Shown: positions 42,734 through 51,977 of the stretch, in pieces
Numbering within the stretch: the first letter of the stretch is position 1
How the letters are laid out: every line of letters begins with the position of its first letter
Assembly: GCF_004362215.1 (NCBI RefSeq)
Contig: NZ_SNWR01000002.1
Span: 868,001-932,000, forward strand
Length of the DNA: 64,000 nucleotides
Direction: 5' to 3'
Origin: Paractinoplanes brasiliensis
GTDB taxonomy: Bacteria; Actinomycetota; Actinomycetes; Mycobacteriales; Micromonosporaceae
Position numbers and translations under genes: made by a program
The notes under the pieces: model-generated
The model's input: only the letters and a program-made list of their open reading frames with translations
Databases searched by the model: none
What the model was told of the DNA's origin: nothing

Positions 42734-43014
42734 GACCGGCTCCGGAACATCGCCAGCATCCGGTCGGTCACCAGGTAGCCCCCGGCGACGTTCATCGCCG
42801 CGAAGAAGGCAGCCACGGCGAGCAGCGCGTAACCCGCCGGGGTCGAGATCGTGGCGGCCAGCAGCATGACGCCGACCAGCACGACGCCGTGGATCGCGTT
42901 GGCCCCGGACATCAGCGGGGTGTGCAGGGTGGCCGGGACCTTGCTGATCACCTCGAAACCGACGAGCAGCCCGAGCGTGAACACGGTCAGATCGGCCAGC
43001 AGGAGCGGGCTCAT
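42730..43014 (-). CDS. pntAB: NAD(P) transhydrogenase subunit alpha part 2
   Basis: A 94-residue membrane protein with three helices (LADLTVFTLGLLVGFEVISK, IHGVVLVGVMLLA, ALLAVAAFFAAMNVAGGYLV). It carries the conserved LHTPLMSGANAIHG segment of the channel. In some bacteria it is fused to part 1. The split form seen here is the Rhodospirillum type. It overlaps both neighbours by 4 bp. Confidence 0.95.
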   Translation of the reverse strand: MSPLLLADLTVFTLGLLVGFEVISKVPATLHTPLMSGANAIHGVVLVGVMLLAATISTPAGYALLAVAAFFAAMNVAGGYLVTDRMLAMFRSRS

Positions 43015-44132
43015 CGGGTCTCCAGTTCGTTGAGTCGGGGGTGCACGACAGCGCCGTCGCGGCAGACCAGCACCGCCGCGAGGACCTCGTCGCTGCTCTC
43101 GCCGGGAAGCCGCCCCTCGGGCATCAGGCTGCTGATGAGGGCGACGACGTTTCTCGCGTACGCCGTGGACGCCGCCACCGGCACAGTGGCGGCCAGATTG
43201 GGCGCCCCGATCACCGTGACGCCGTGGTCGGTGACCGTCCGCGTGTCGGGGGCCGAACCCGCCACGTTGCCGCCGCCCAGGTCGAGCACCACCGAGCCCG
43301 GGCGCATGGCCCGCAACGCGTCCTCCGAGACCAGCAGGGGCGAGCGGCCGCCGGGCACCTTGGCCGTCGTGATCACCACGTCGAACCGGGGGACCGCCTG
43401 GGTCAGCGCGCGCAGCTGGGTCGCGGCCTCGTCCTCGTCCAGCGCCCGCGCATAGCCCCCGTCGCCGTCCTGAGTGGCGTCCATCGACAACACCGCGGCT
43501 CCCGTCGACGCGATGTCGGCGCGGGCCTGAGCCCGTACGTCGTATCCGGTCACCAACGCCCCGAGCCGCCGCGCCGTCGCGATCGCCTGCAGCCCGGCCA
43601 CCCCGGCGCCCAGCACCAGCACCTGCGCCGGCCGGGTGGTGCCGGCCGCCGTGACCAGCATGGGGAAGAAGCCCCCGTACGCCTCGGCCGCGAGCAGCGC
43701 CGCCTTGTAACCGGCCACGTTGGCCTGTGAGGTCAGCGCGTCCATCGGCTGGGCCCGGCTGAGCGTACGGGGCAGCAGGTCGAGGCTGATCGCCGTGACA
43801 CCCTGCTCAGCCAGCGTCTGGGCCAGCGCCGGATCGCCGAGCGGGTCGAGCAGCCCGATCAGCACCCGGCCCGCGGGCAGGGCGGCCACGTCGTCCGGCG
43901 GCCGCACCACCAGCAGCACGTCGCTCTCGCCGTACACCTGCTGCCGGCCCCCGATGTCGGCGCCGGCCGCGGCGTAGTCGGGGTCGCTGAACCAGGCGTG
44001 GCGTCCCGCGCCCGTCTCGACCAGGACTCGCACGCCTGTACGGCGCAGCCGGGTCACGCCGTCGGGTGTGATGGCCACCCGCCGTTCGCGCCCGGCGGTC
44101 TCGCGCAACACACCCACCGTCGTCATCGACAT
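43011..44132 (-). CDS. pntAA: NAD(P) transhydrogenase subunit alpha part 1
   Basis: A 373-residue soluble NAD-binding subunit related to alanine dehydrogenase. The N-terminal lobe has RERRVAITPDGVTRL and VETGAGRHAWFSD. The central lobe has VLVLGAGVAGLQAIATARRLGA (Rossmann GxGxxG) and VVITTAKVPGGRSPLL. It delivers NADH to the membrane subunits. It is the first gene of the operon. Two in-frame ATGs (44132 and 44126) compete, and the first has a weak AGG nine bases upstream. It is divergent to the decarboxylase-like gene at 44196. Confidence 0.95.
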   Translation of the reverse strand: MSMTTVGVLRETAGRERRVAITPDGVTRLRRTGVRVLVETGAGRHAWFSDPDYAAAGADIGGRQQVYGESDVLLVVRPPDDVAALPAGRVLIGLLDPLGDPALAQTLAEQGVTAISLDLLPRTLSRAQPMDALTSQANVAGYKAALLAAEAYGGFFPMLVTAAGTTRPAQVLVLGAGVAGLQAIATARRLGALVTGYDVRAQARADIASTGAAVLSMDATQDGDGGYARALDEDEAATQLRALTQAVPRFDVVITTAKVPGGRSPLLVSEDALRAMRPGSVVLDLGGGNVAGSAPDTRTVTDHGVTVIGAPNLAATVPVAASTAYARNVVALISSLMPEGRLPGESSDEVLAAVLVCRDGAVVHPRLNELETR

Positions 44133-44195
44133 ATCGAAGGCCTATCACTTCGCGCTCGGCCCGGCCACCCTGCTGTGCCCGGTAGGGTCTCGGGC

Positions 44196-44942
44196 ATGGC
44201 GCAGCGAGTGGGAGACGGTGTGTGGCAGTTGCAGGGCGAGACGGTCACCCTCCCGGTGGAGATAACGTCGGCCCGCCTGACCTCGGCGGTGTTCACCACG
44301 CCGCCGGCCGAGGCCCGCAACGTCCTCGAGGGGACGCCGCTGCGCCCGTTCACCCTGTTCGGCCGCGCGTTCGGCCTGCTCATGTGCGTCCACTACGACG
44401 AGTGGGCGCTCAAGTCGTACGACGAGGTCGGCGTCGCCGTGTTCGTGCGCGGCCCCGAGGGCCCGCCCGGCCTGCACTTCGTCGACCTCCCGGTGACCGG
44501 CGTGTTCACCCGCGAGGCCGGGCAGGACTTCTGGGCCCTGCCGAAGTGGCTGATGGACGCCGACCTGCGCTTTTCCAAGATGGAAACCGACGTGGTCGTC
44601 CGCGACCGCGCAGACGAGGTGATGCGCGCCTCATTCCGGCACGGCCGGTTCCGCCTCCCGTTCGGCGTGCGCGCCACGCTGCCCGCCTGGGCGTACCTGG
44701 AGCACGGCGCCCAAGCCCGTACGCTCCTGCGCGGCTCCGTGCCGATGCAGCTCACCGGCGTACGCCTCGGGCGTGGGGCCTTCCGCGTGGGCCTGGGCGT
44801 CCACCCGATGGCGGCGCGGATGCGGGCGCTCGGCATGGGTTCCCGGCCGTTGCTGACCGTGCACGCCGAACGCCTGCGCGGCCCGCTGGGCAAGTTCCAC
44901 CCCGTACGCCGCGCTCTCCAGCCCCATCCCGAAAGCGCCTAG
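44196..44942 (+). CDS. Acetoacetate decarboxylase-like (ADC) domain protein
   Basis: A 248-residue protein of the ADC-like fold. It has YDEWALKSYDEVGVAVFV and DFWALPKWLMDADLRF, matching the segment where true acetoacetate decarboxylases carry the Lys-Lys pair. Here only the first Lys is present (LPKWL), so Schiff-base chemistry may differ. The protein may act on another substrate or as a binding protein. The ATG at 44196 starts the domain. It is divergent to the transhydrogenase operon with only 63 bases between. Confidence 0.7.
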   Translation: MAQRVGDGVWQLQGETVTLPVEITSARLTSAVFTTPPAEARNVLEGTPLRPFTLFGRAFGLLMCVHYDEWALKSYDEVGVAVFVRGPEGPPGLHFVDLPVTGVFTREAGQDFWALPKWLMDADLRFSKMETDVVVRDRADEVMRASFRHGRFRLPFGVRATLPAWAYLEHGAQARTLLRGSVPMQLTGVRLGRGAFRVGLGVHPMAARMRALGMGSRPLLTVHAERLRGPLGKFHPVRRALQPHPESA

Positions 44943-45040
44943 CCCTCACCCGGACGCGCGGGAACTCGACGGGCTACGCGCGAAGCTGCGGACCGCCGAT
45001 GTGGTGCCGGCCAAAGGCCCGGGTGCTGACGCCCCTGCCG

Positions 45041-45157
45041 CACGACGCGGATGCCCGCCGCTACGGAAGCCGGCTGTCGGTGCGTGACTGCCCCACGCGG
45101 CACGACGCGGATGCCCGCCGCTACGGAAGCCGGCTGTCGATGCGTGACTGCCCCACG
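45041..45157. repeat. Tandem duplication of a 60-bp unit
   Basis: Copy 1 (45041-45100) and copy 2 (45101-45157 and beyond) differ at one base in the first 57. The unit begins CACGACGCGGATGCCCGCCG. Near identity implies a recent duplication. Confidence 0.92.
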
Positions 45158-45291
45158 GCAACGACCGCCCGGCTGGTCTCGCCTCCTTCCTTCCCCACTA
45201 ACCTAGCCTCCTAGGATGCCTAGCGGCTGTGCGGTGGGGCGCGAACGAGTCGGTTCACCGATCGCTGAGCGCCCTGCGCGCCGGCGTTCAT

Positions 45292-45331
45292 GCCGCCGAC
45301 GTCGACCGGGCGCCGCCGACGTCGACCGGGC
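45292..45331. repeat. Tandem duplication of a 20-bp unit
   Basis: GCCGCCGACGTCGACCGGGC occurs twice head to tail, identical. Each copy contains the palindrome GTCGAC. Confidence 0.88.
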
Positions 45332-45491
45332 CGCCGGCGACAAGACTCACCAGTCACATCAGTCGCTGATGTGGGGAACGGGCGCTCAGCAACGATCTCG
45401 GCTGTTTAGCGTGAATGCAGCAGTTTCTTTTCGGAACCGTGCCTCGGTGCCGATCTGTGTCTTGCGCATCACAACAGGAGAGGCATAGGGC

Positions 45492-47072
45492 ATGGGACTG
45501 GTAGGAGCGTTCGACAACCGCTCGCTGCGGACGAAGATCGGGACGGCTGTCCTGGTGGGCACCCTCAGCGGTGTGATCGTGGGCGGGGTGTCCTTGGCAA
45601 CCTTGCGGAGCCAGAACACCGACACCGCAGCGGCGCAGCGCAAGACCGTTGTGCTGGAGTCGGCGGCCGGTCAGTTCGCCAAGAACATCGAGGCGTTCAG
45701 CGGCAACAACTCGGGCCTGAAGCTTTACCCGACCCTGGCCGAGGGCATCCGCAAGAACATGGAGGGCAACCGGGCCGCCGTCGCTCAGGCGCTCGACCAG
45801 CTCGAATCGGCCTTCGCCGGGGACGCCGAGGGCAGCGCGGCCACCGCCAAGGCCCGTACGGACTGGGCCGCCTACCTGGACTTCCTCGGCTCCGACTTCA
45901 CCAAGGCGACTCCCGCCCAGCTGGCCGAGGCTGCCGAAACTTACGGGCGGCTCTACGGCGCGTTGAACGCCGACCAGGATGCGCTGCTGGGCCGGGCCCA
46001 AGCGTTGGCCGAGGAGTCCATCGCGAACAGCGAGGAGCAGACCACCACCGCCACCTGGATCGTCGCCGGTCTGCTGGCCGCGGGTGTGCTGGTCAGCCTG
46101 TTGCTCGGGTTCCGGGTTGCGAGCCGGGTGCGCAGCAGTGTCCGGGAGGTGGCCCGGGTCGCCGAGGGGCTGGCCGACGGAGATCTGACCAGGACGACCG
46201 GGATCACCGGTGAGGACGAGGTGGCCCGGATGGCCGCGTCCCTGGACCAGGCCGTGGGCCGGTTGCGTGAGGACGTCGTGACGCTGGCCGGCAACGCGAG
46301 CACCCTGCACGCCGCGTCGGGGCAGCTCAGCGCGGTTTCGGGCGAGGTGGACGCGGCCGCGTCGGAGGCGTCGTCGCAGGCGGGGACGGTGGCCGCCGCG
46401 GCCGACGCGGTGTCGAACAACCTGCAGGTCGTGTCGTCGGGCTCGCAGGAGATGGGCTCGGCGATCCGTGACATCAGCGTCTCGACCACCGAGGCGTCCG
46501 AGGTGGCGGTGCAGGCCGTCGATGTCGCCTCGGCCACGAACGCGATCGTGGCGCGGCTGGGTGACTCGTCCAGCGAGATCGCGTCGGTGGTCAAGACGAT
46601 CACCGCGATCGCCGAGCAGACGAACCTGCTGGCGTTGAACGCGACGATCGAGGCGGCGCGGGCCGGTGAGTCGGGCAAGGGCTTCGCGGTCGTGGCCGGC
46701 GAGGTCAAGGACCTGGCGCAGGAGACGGCCAAGGCCACCGAGGACATTTCGCAGCGGGTGCAGGCGATCCAGGGCGACACCGGCAACGCGGTGACGGCGA
46801 TTGCGGAGATCTCGGCGATCATCGAGCGGATCAACGGCATCCAGATGACGATCGCCTCGGCCGTCGAGGAGCAGACCGCGACCACGCAGGAGATGAACCG
46901 CACGCTGAGTGAGGCGGCGGCCGGCGCCGGCGACATCGCGGCCACGATCGGCAGTGTCTCCGAGGCCACCCAGCGTACGACGGCGTCGGTCGGGGAGACC
47001 CGGCACGCGGCGGAGGACCTGGCCATGACGGCGAGCCAGCTGCAGACGCTGGTCTCCCGCTTCCGTTACTGA
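45492..47072 (+). CDS. Methyl-accepting chemotaxis protein, membrane type
   Basis: A 526-residue chemoreceptor. Helix 1 (about 15-37), an outer four-helix-bundle-like sensor (40-185) and helix 2 (about 192-213) are followed by HAMP ([18 protein letters not shown]). The signalling coiled coil has the highly conserved tip [19 protein letters not shown] and [15 protein letters not shown]. It binds CheA/CheW and controls motility. AGGAGAGG lies 9 bases upstream of the ATG. Ligand unknown. A chemoreceptor pair suits an actinomycete with swimming spores, although no che or fli genes are in the window. Confidence 0.95.
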   Translation: MGLVGAFDNRSLRTKIGTAVLVGTLSGVIVGGVSLATLRSQNTDTAAAQRKTVVLESAAGQFAKNIEAFSGNNSGLKLYPTLAEGIRKNMEGNRAAVAQALDQLESAFAGDAEGSAATAKARTDWAAYLDFLGSDFTKATPAQLAEAAETYGRLYGALNADQDALLGRAQALAEESIANSEEQTTTATWIVAGLLAAGVLVSLLLGFRVASRVRSSVREVARVAEGLADGDLTRTTGITGEDEVARMAASLDQAVGRLREDVVTLAGNASTLHAASGQLSAVSGEVDAAASEASSQAGTVAAAADAVSNNLQVVSSGSQEMGSAIRDISVSTTEASEVAVQAVDVASATNAIVARLGDSSSEIASVVKTITAIAEQTNLLALNATIEAARAGESGKGFAVVAGEVKDLAQETAKATEDISQRVQAIQGDTGNAVTAIAEISAIIERINGIQMTIASAVEEQTATTQEMNRTLSEAAAGAGDIAATIGSVSEATQRTTASVGETRHAAEDLAMTASQLQTLVSRFRY

Positions 47073-47084
47073 TCGGCGGTGTGA

Positions 47085-47115
47085 CTGCCGGCGGCCCGTA
47101 CGGGGTCGCCGGCAG
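47085..47115. terminator. Bidirectional terminator between the two chemoreceptor genes
   Basis: A perfect 9-bp stem (CTGCCGGCG) encloses an inner CCCGTACGGG palindrome. It fills the 44-base gap between the convergent stops. Confidence 0.7.
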
Positions 47116-47116
47116 C

Positions 47117-48631
47117 TCAGTGCTCGAACGCGTGCGCCATTTCGGCCTGCTCCTCGAGCACCTCGACGATGCGGGCCTGCACGGAGTCGAGCTGGGCGAT
47201 GGTCTCGCTGGTGGTGCGGATCCCGCCGGCCACCGACTCGGCGCTCGACTGCAGCGCGGCGATCTGCTCGGAGACCTTCTTGGTGGCGTCCGCGGTTTCC
47301 CGGGCCAGTTCCTTGACCTCGCCCGCGACGACCGCGAAACCCTTGCCGATCTCACCGGCCCGGGCCGCTTCGATGGTGGCGTTCAGCGCCAGCAGGTTGG
47401 TCTGGTCGGCGATCGACGAGATGATCTGGATGACGTCGCCGATCGCGGCCGAGGCGTCGTTGAGTGAGGCTACGTCGCCGGTCATGTCGGAGGCGCGGCT
47501 GACCGCCTCGTCGGCCACATGGCTGGCGTCGGCCGTGGCGGTGCGCAGCCGCGAGACGGTGTCGAGCAGCGCGCGGGCGTTCTCGGCGGCGGTCTCGGCC
47601 CCGCGCACGACGTCGAGGCGCTGCGACACGAGCTGCTGGACGTTGCGCAGCGCGTCCATCCGGGAGTCGGACAGGTCGACGTATTCGGTGGTGAAGAAGT
47701 CCATCGTGCCGATGATGCGGTCTCCGCTGGAGACGGGGAAACAGACACCCGACCGTACGCCCGCGCGTTGCGCCGCCGGGGCGCGGACGCAGTCGGTGAG
47801 CTGGCCGATGTCGCGGACGAAGACCAGGTCGCGGGCCCGCCAGGCGCGTCCGGACAGGCCCACGCCCTCGGCGAAGGTGGCGGCCAGGGTGACCTTTTTG
47901 AACTCCTCGCCCGCGGTGCCGGACTCGACGGCGAACTTCAGCACGTTCTCGTCCTCGTCGATCTGCCAGAACGACCCGTACGCCCAGTGGAAGGCGGTCC
48001 GTACGGCGTCGAGCGCGGCCCGGGCGGCGAGCTTGGAGTCCGTGGTGTTCCCGAGGGCGGCGACGACTTTGGTGACGGCGAGCCGGTCGTCGGCCACCTG
48101 CTGGGTGTAGAACCGGGTGAGGGCGGCCACCCGGGCCTGCTCGGCGACCCGGGCGATGGCCCCCCACTTGCTGATCAGGGCGGCGTCGGGGGCGGTGGCG
48201 GCGGTCGTGTAGTACTCCATGACCGCGTTCACGCGGTTGGCGTTGGTGATGGGGACGGCGACCCCCGCTTTTGCCCCGGCCCGGACGGCTGCGGCGAGCC
48301 GGGTGTCGTTGCCGGCGCCGGCCTGGTCCGCGTACGCCGCGTGGCCGGTGCGGATCGCCTGCTGCACCAGGCTGGGCGGGGTGCCGGTGAGCGCCTGGAC
48401 CAGACGGCCGACCTCGTACTCGAGGCGGGGCGCGCCGTGGTCGACGATCCACACGGCCACGTACTCGAGGTCGTAGAACTCCAGGTTGGTGGAGGCGTAG
48501 ATGCGCCAGCTGCTGGCCTCGTCGGTGACGGACTCGAGGTTGTCGACCAGCACCTCGAGCGCCTCGACGTCACGCGGCGGGGTGCGCTGCACCGCGGGCT
48601 CGGTTTGCGCCCGGCTTCCGAACAGACCCAT
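47117..48631 (-). CDS. Soluble methyl-accepting chemotaxis protein with GAF sensors
   Basis: A 504-residue cytoplasmic receptor without membrane helices. Residues about 20-330 read as two GAF-like sensor modules ([26 protein letters not shown]; then [21 protein letters not shown] and [20 protein letters not shown]). A signalling coiled coil follows with the tip [19 protein letters not shown]. The coiled coil is short on its C-terminal arm, and no CheR-binding tail is seen. GAF pockets often bind cyclic nucleotides, heme or small metabolites. It ends tail-to-tail with the membrane receptor, so the two are neighbours but separate transcripts. Confidence 0.93.
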   Translation of the reverse strand: MGLFGSRAQTEPAVQRTPPRDVEALEVLVDNLESVTDEASSWRIYASTNLEFYDLEYVAVWIVDHGAPRLEYEVGRLVQALTGTPPSLVQQAIRTGHAAYADQAGAGNDTRLAAAVRAGAKAGVAVPITNANRVNAVMEYYTTAATAPDAALISKWGAIARVAEQARVAALTRFYTQQVADDRLAVTKVVAALGNTTDSKLAARAALDAVRTAFHWAYGSFWQIDEDENVLKFAVESGTAGEEFKKVTLAATFAEGVGLSGRAWRARDLVFVRDIGQLTDCVRAPAAQRAGVRSGVCFPVSSGDRIIGTMDFFTTEYVDLSDSRMDALRNVQQLVSQRLDVVRGAETAAENARALLDTVSRLRTATADASHVADEAVSRASDMTGDVASLNDASAAIGDVIQIISSIADQTNLLALNATIEAARAGEIGKGFAVVAGEVKELARETADATKKVSEQIAALQSSAESVAGGIRTTSETIAQLDSVQARIVEVLEEQAEMAHAFEH

Positions 48632-48715
48632 GACGACAGGCTACGGAGCGCCGCTCCGGTTCACGGCCGTATCGCGAAACGACCCGGCCGATCGACGGGA
48701 ACCGATGCGTGGGGG

Positions 48716-50083
48716 TCAGGACGTGAGCTCGGTCAGCGCCGCCGTGAAGATCTCGTGGTGGCGGTCGACATCGGCGGTGGTTGTCCCGGGGGCCATCAGC
48801 GCCATGTTGTGGAACGGGGTGAGCAGCACCCCGCGGTTGGCCAGGTAGGTGTGCAGGAAGTCCTCGAGCTCGGCGTCCGCGGCGGCGGCCGACTCCGTGC
48901 CGGTGCGCGGGGCGGGGTCGGCGAACCGGTACTCGACGCGCGCGCCCAGGCGGCTGACCGACCACGGCAACCCGTACGAGCCGATGATCTTGCGGAGGCC
49001 GGTCTCGAACGCCGTGGCCGTGGCGATCATGTCCGCGAACGCCGCCTCGGTGAGCACCTGTTCCAGGCAGGCGCGCGCGGCCGCCATCGACACCGGGTTG
49101 CCCGCCAGGGTGCCGCCGACGCCGCCCATGTCGACCAGGTCGAGGTCCGTACGGGCGAGCAGCGTGGCGGCCAGGGACTCGCTGAGCCCGTACGCGCCGA
49201 TGGGAATGCCCCCGGCGATCGCCTTGCCGATGGTGAGCACGTCGGGTTCCAGGCCCCACGCCGCGGTGGCGCCGCCCGGCCCGGCCGAGAACGTGTGGGT
49301 CTCGTCGTTGATCAGGTAGGTGCCGTGTGCGCGGGTCAGCTCGCGCACGCCGGCCAGGTAGCCAGGCTCGGGCAGCACGATGCCGATGTTGGTGAGCGCC
49401 GGCTCCATCAGCACCGCCGCGACATCGCCGTGCGCCAGCTCGCGTTCCAGGCCCTCGAGGTCGTTGAACTCGGCGACCCGGCTGGTCGTGGTGACGTCGG
49501 TGGGCGCGCCGACGTTGCCCTCGCGGCTCTGCCCGCGCCCGTCCGGGCCGGCGACGATCAGCGACTCGTCGACCGAGCCGTGGTAGCAGTAGCTGTTGAC
49601 CAGGATCTTCGGGCGTCCGGTGACGGCGCGCAGCAGGCGGATGGCCCACCGGTTGGCGTCGGTGGCGGTCAGGGCGAAGCTCCAGTACGGCAGTCCGAAG
49701 CGCCGGGCCAGTTCGGCGCCGACCGCGGCCGCGTCCTCGGTGGGCAGCATGGTGGTGGCGCCGCCGAGCTCGCCCAGCCGCCGGGTGACCGCCTCGACAA
49801 CGGGCGCGGGGGAGTGCCCGGCCATCGCGCCGGTGTCGCCGAGGCAGAAGTCGATGTACTCGTGGCCGTCGACATCGGTGATCCGGTTGCCACGGGCGTT
49901 GCGCAGATAGATCGGGAAGCCGGCGGCGGTCTTGTTCATCCACGTCATCGGCACCCGGCCGAACAGGTTGCCGGCGCGCTGGTAGGCGGCCGCCGACCGG
50001 GGCCGCCGCTCGGCGAACGTGGCCCGCTCGCGTGTGGCGAGGGCGGCGAGTCGGGCGCGGTCAACTCCGGAATCCGTCGGCAT
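48716..50083 (-). CDS. Class III PLP aminotransferase (glutamate-1-semialdehyde aminomutase-like)
   Basis: A 455-residue PLP enzyme. It shows the class III pattern: DVDGHEYIDFCLGDTGAMAGHSP, YCYHGSVDES, LINDETHTF (Asp binding the pyridine N) and the PLP lysine in LTIGKAIAGGIPIGAYG. It resembles GSAM-like and amino-acid transaminases more than ornithine/GABA types. Substrate is unclear because no pathway genes flank it, and GSAM proper is usually beside heme genes. The ATG at 50083 gives a typical N-terminal helical arm. Confidence 0.88.
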   Translation of the reverse strand: MPTDSGVDRARLAALATRERATFAERRPRSAAAYQRAGNLFGRVPMTWMNKTAAGFPIYLRNARGNRITDVDGHEYIDFCLGDTGAMAGHSPAPVVEAVTRRLGELGGATTMLPTEDAAAVGAELARRFGLPYWSFALTATDANRWAIRLLRAVTGRPKILVNSYCYHGSVDESLIVAGPDGRGQSREGNVGAPTDVTTTSRVAEFNDLEGLERELAHGDVAAVLMEPALTNIGIVLPEPGYLAGVRELTRAHGTYLINDETHTFSAGPGGATAAWGLEPDVLTIGKAIAGGIPIGAYGLSESLAATLLARTDLDLVDMGGVGGTLAGNPVSMAAARACLEQVLTEAAFADMIATATAFETGLRKIIGSYGLPWSVSRLGARVEYRFADPAPRTGTESAAAADAELEDFLHTYLANRGVLLTPFHNMALMAPGTTTADVDRHHEIFTAALTELTS

Positions 50084-50145
50084 GGCGGCACGCTACCAAC
50101 AATTCCCGCCCGTACGGGAGACCCCGCCACCGAATCCGCAGCAGC

Positions 50146-51837
50146 CTACGACGCCGGGGTCTGGTCGCCGAAGGCCGTGAAGAACTTGTCGCGGAAGTCG
50201 CTCATCGGCCACACCGGCGTGTCGGCGCCCGGGCGCAGGCCCTCGGCCCAGCCCCAGCTCGTGATCCGGTCGAGCACCTTCGGGTCCTTGGCGAGCACGG
50301 TGATCGGCACGTCGTGGCTGGCGCCGGCGCCGGACGCGATCGGGGAGGGCTGGTGATCGCCGAGGAAGACCATGACCAGGTTGTCGTCGCCGTACAGCTT
50401 GATCCAGTTGATCAGCGCGGTCAGCGAGTAGACGATCGACTTGCCGTACTCGGCGCGGACCTTCTTGGGCTCGGCCCACAGCGCCTTCGGTTTCTGGCCG
50501 GCCTCCACCATGCTCGTGTAGATCGAGCCGTCACCGACCTGGTTCCAGTCGGGAAGGTATTCGGGGATCGGCGCCCACGGGGTGTGGCTGGAGACCAGCG
50601 GCAGCTCGATCATCAGCGGGCCGCGGCCGGGTTTCTTGTACTCGATGGTGTTGAGCTGCTTCAACGTGTACTGGTCGGGCATCGGCGACCAGCTGAACTT
50701 GGGGCCCTGATAGCCGAGGTTGCGCGAGTCCCACACCGCGTCGTACCCGTAGAAGTTGCCCTCGGGCCAGGCCCGGGTCGCGCCCGGCATCACGCTGACG
50801 GTCCGGTAGTTGTTGTTCTTGAAAGCCCGGGTCAGGGTGAGCCGGTCGCTGGAGACGAGGTTGCGGTACCGCTGCTCGTTGTTGATCCACAGGCCGGACT
50901 CGAAGGTGGCGTGGGCCAGCCAGCTGCCGCCGCCGAAGGTGGGTGAGGTGAGCCAGCCGCTGCGCGCGGCGAACCCGGCCTCGGCCAGTTCGGCGGCGCC
51001 CCCGTCGAGCACCGGGCGGGTGAGCGGGGAGAGCGCGACGCCCTCGACGGCGCTGCGCCCGTAGCTCTCGATGAACGTGAAGACGACGTCCTTGCCCTTG
51101 AGCGCGGTCAGCATGTCGGCCGGCGGGACCGCCTTGAACGCGTCCTGCTGCACCTCCTTGCGGAAGGTGGCCCCGTCGCGCAGGCCGGCGCGGGCCTGGT
51201 GGGCGCGGTCCCAGGCGTAGGTGGCGGTGCTGCGCGCGGCCACCGGCACGGCGCCCGTGAGCGAGACGCCCAGCGAGAACGTGAGGCCCCAGGCCACGGC
51301 CAGGCCGCCCGCGGTGACCGCCGAGCGCCTGCGGTGCCGCGCCACCAGTTCGCCCACCCGCAGCACCGACCAGCTGGTTACGCCCAGGATGGCGACGACC
51401 AGCAGCAGGATCGCGGCGACGGCGACGATGGAGGCCGGACGGCCGTACGAGTCGACGGCGAAGCTGAACGCGTCGTCGAACAGCACCCAGTCGAGCACCG
51501 GGTCGAACGGCCGGTTGAGCTCGGCGAAGAAGCCCATGTCGAGGCACTTCTCGATGACCAGCAGGCCGATGAGCGTGCCGGCGACGACGGCGAAGACCTT
51601 TCGGGCCCGCGCCGGCAGGACGGCGAGCAGCCCCACGACCACCGCGCCCTCCACCGGAATACGGGCGAACCCGACCGGGGTCAGGCGGGACAACACGTTG
51701 GGGAAGACCAGCGCCGCGAAGAGCAGAACCGCTGCGGTGACGGTCAGCGCGAGCTGGATCCTCGGCCGTCGGAGGAAGCGGGCGATGCGGGCGCGGCGGT
51801 TCTCGACGACTGGCGGGTCGTCCGTGGTCTCTGGCAC
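50146..51837 (-). CDS. Membrane sulfatase/phosphoglycerol-transferase-like protein (alkaline phosphatase fold)
   Basis: A 563-residue membrane protein. Four or five N-terminal helices (28-180) anchor an outer catalytic domain, as in lipoteichoic acid synthase and OpgB-type enzymes. The metal/nucleophile region is VVFTFIESYGRSAVEG, where Ser in the E-S-x-x-R motif is a likely nucleophile or neighbour. VMVFLGDHQPSP supplies metal-binding Asp and His. Substrate is probably a polyprenyl or glycerol phosphate group, or a surface glycan. It diverges from phosphoketolase across a shared control region. Confidence 0.87.
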   Translation of the reverse strand: MPETTDDPPVVENRRARIARFLRRPRIQLALTVTAAVLLFAALVFPNVLSRLTPVGFARIPVEGAVVVGLLAVLPARARKVFAVVAGTLIGLLVIEKCLDMGFFAELNRPFDPVLDWVLFDDAFSFAVDSYGRPASIVAVAAILLLVVAILGVTSWSVLRVGELVARHRRRSAVTAGGLAVAWGLTFSLGVSLTGAVPVAARSTATYAWDRAHQARAGLRDGATFRKEVQQDAFKAVPPADMLTALKGKDVVFTFIESYGRSAVEGVALSPLTRPVLDGGAAELAEAGFAARSGWLTSPTFGGGSWLAHATFESGLWINNEQRYRNLVSSDRLTLTRAFKNNNYRTVSVMPGATRAWPEGNFYGYDAVWDSRNLGYQGPKFSWSPMPDQYTLKQLNTIEYKKPGRGPLMIELPLVSSHTPWAPIPEYLPDWNQVGDGSIYTSMVEAGQKPKALWAEPKKVRAEYGKSIVYSLTALINWIKLYGDDNLVMVFLGDHQPSPIASGAGASHDVPITVLAKDPKVLDRITSWGWAEGLRPGADTPVWPMSDFRDKFFTAFGDQTPAS

Positions 51838-51891
51838 GCCAGGGGGAACGGATGGAGCGGGGCTGTCGGTTCAGCGATACGCGAAAGTCAC

Positions 51892-51919
51892 TTCGACCCG
51901 GTACCAAAGACTCTATAGA
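51892..51919 (+). promoter_or_regulatory. Candidate sigma-70-type promoter of the phosphoketolase gene
   Basis: A -35-like TTCGAC (51892-51897) and -10 TATAGA (51914-51919) are 16 bases apart. They leave about 50 bases of leader before the GTG at 51978. The GGGTACCC palindrome at 51928-51935 lies in the leader. Confidence 0.45.
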
Positions 51920-51977
51920 TGACATCGGGGTACCCATAGCTTCGATGGCAACGACCGGACTCTGGAGGGACAAGCGA

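Larger units (their letters stand above)
44943..45491. other. 549-bp intergenic region with two tandem duplications
   Basis: No supported gene. The first 100 bases have coding-like composition (a frame reading ELDGLRAKLRTADVVPA) and could be a gene remnant, but it matches nothing I recognise. A 60-bp duplication and a 20-bp duplication follow. The chemoreceptor promoter must lie in the last 150 bases. Confidence 0.55.

Noticed and set aside
44946..45161. Small minus-strand ORF with repeated Gly/Arg/Ala residues
   Set aside because: It is the translation of the 60-bp tandem duplication, and no ribosome binding site is seen.
45430..45456. FliA/WhiG-type flagellar promoter before the chemoreceptor gene
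   Set aside because: A GCCGAT -10-like element exists at 45449, but no TAAA or similar -35 stands 15 bases upstream.
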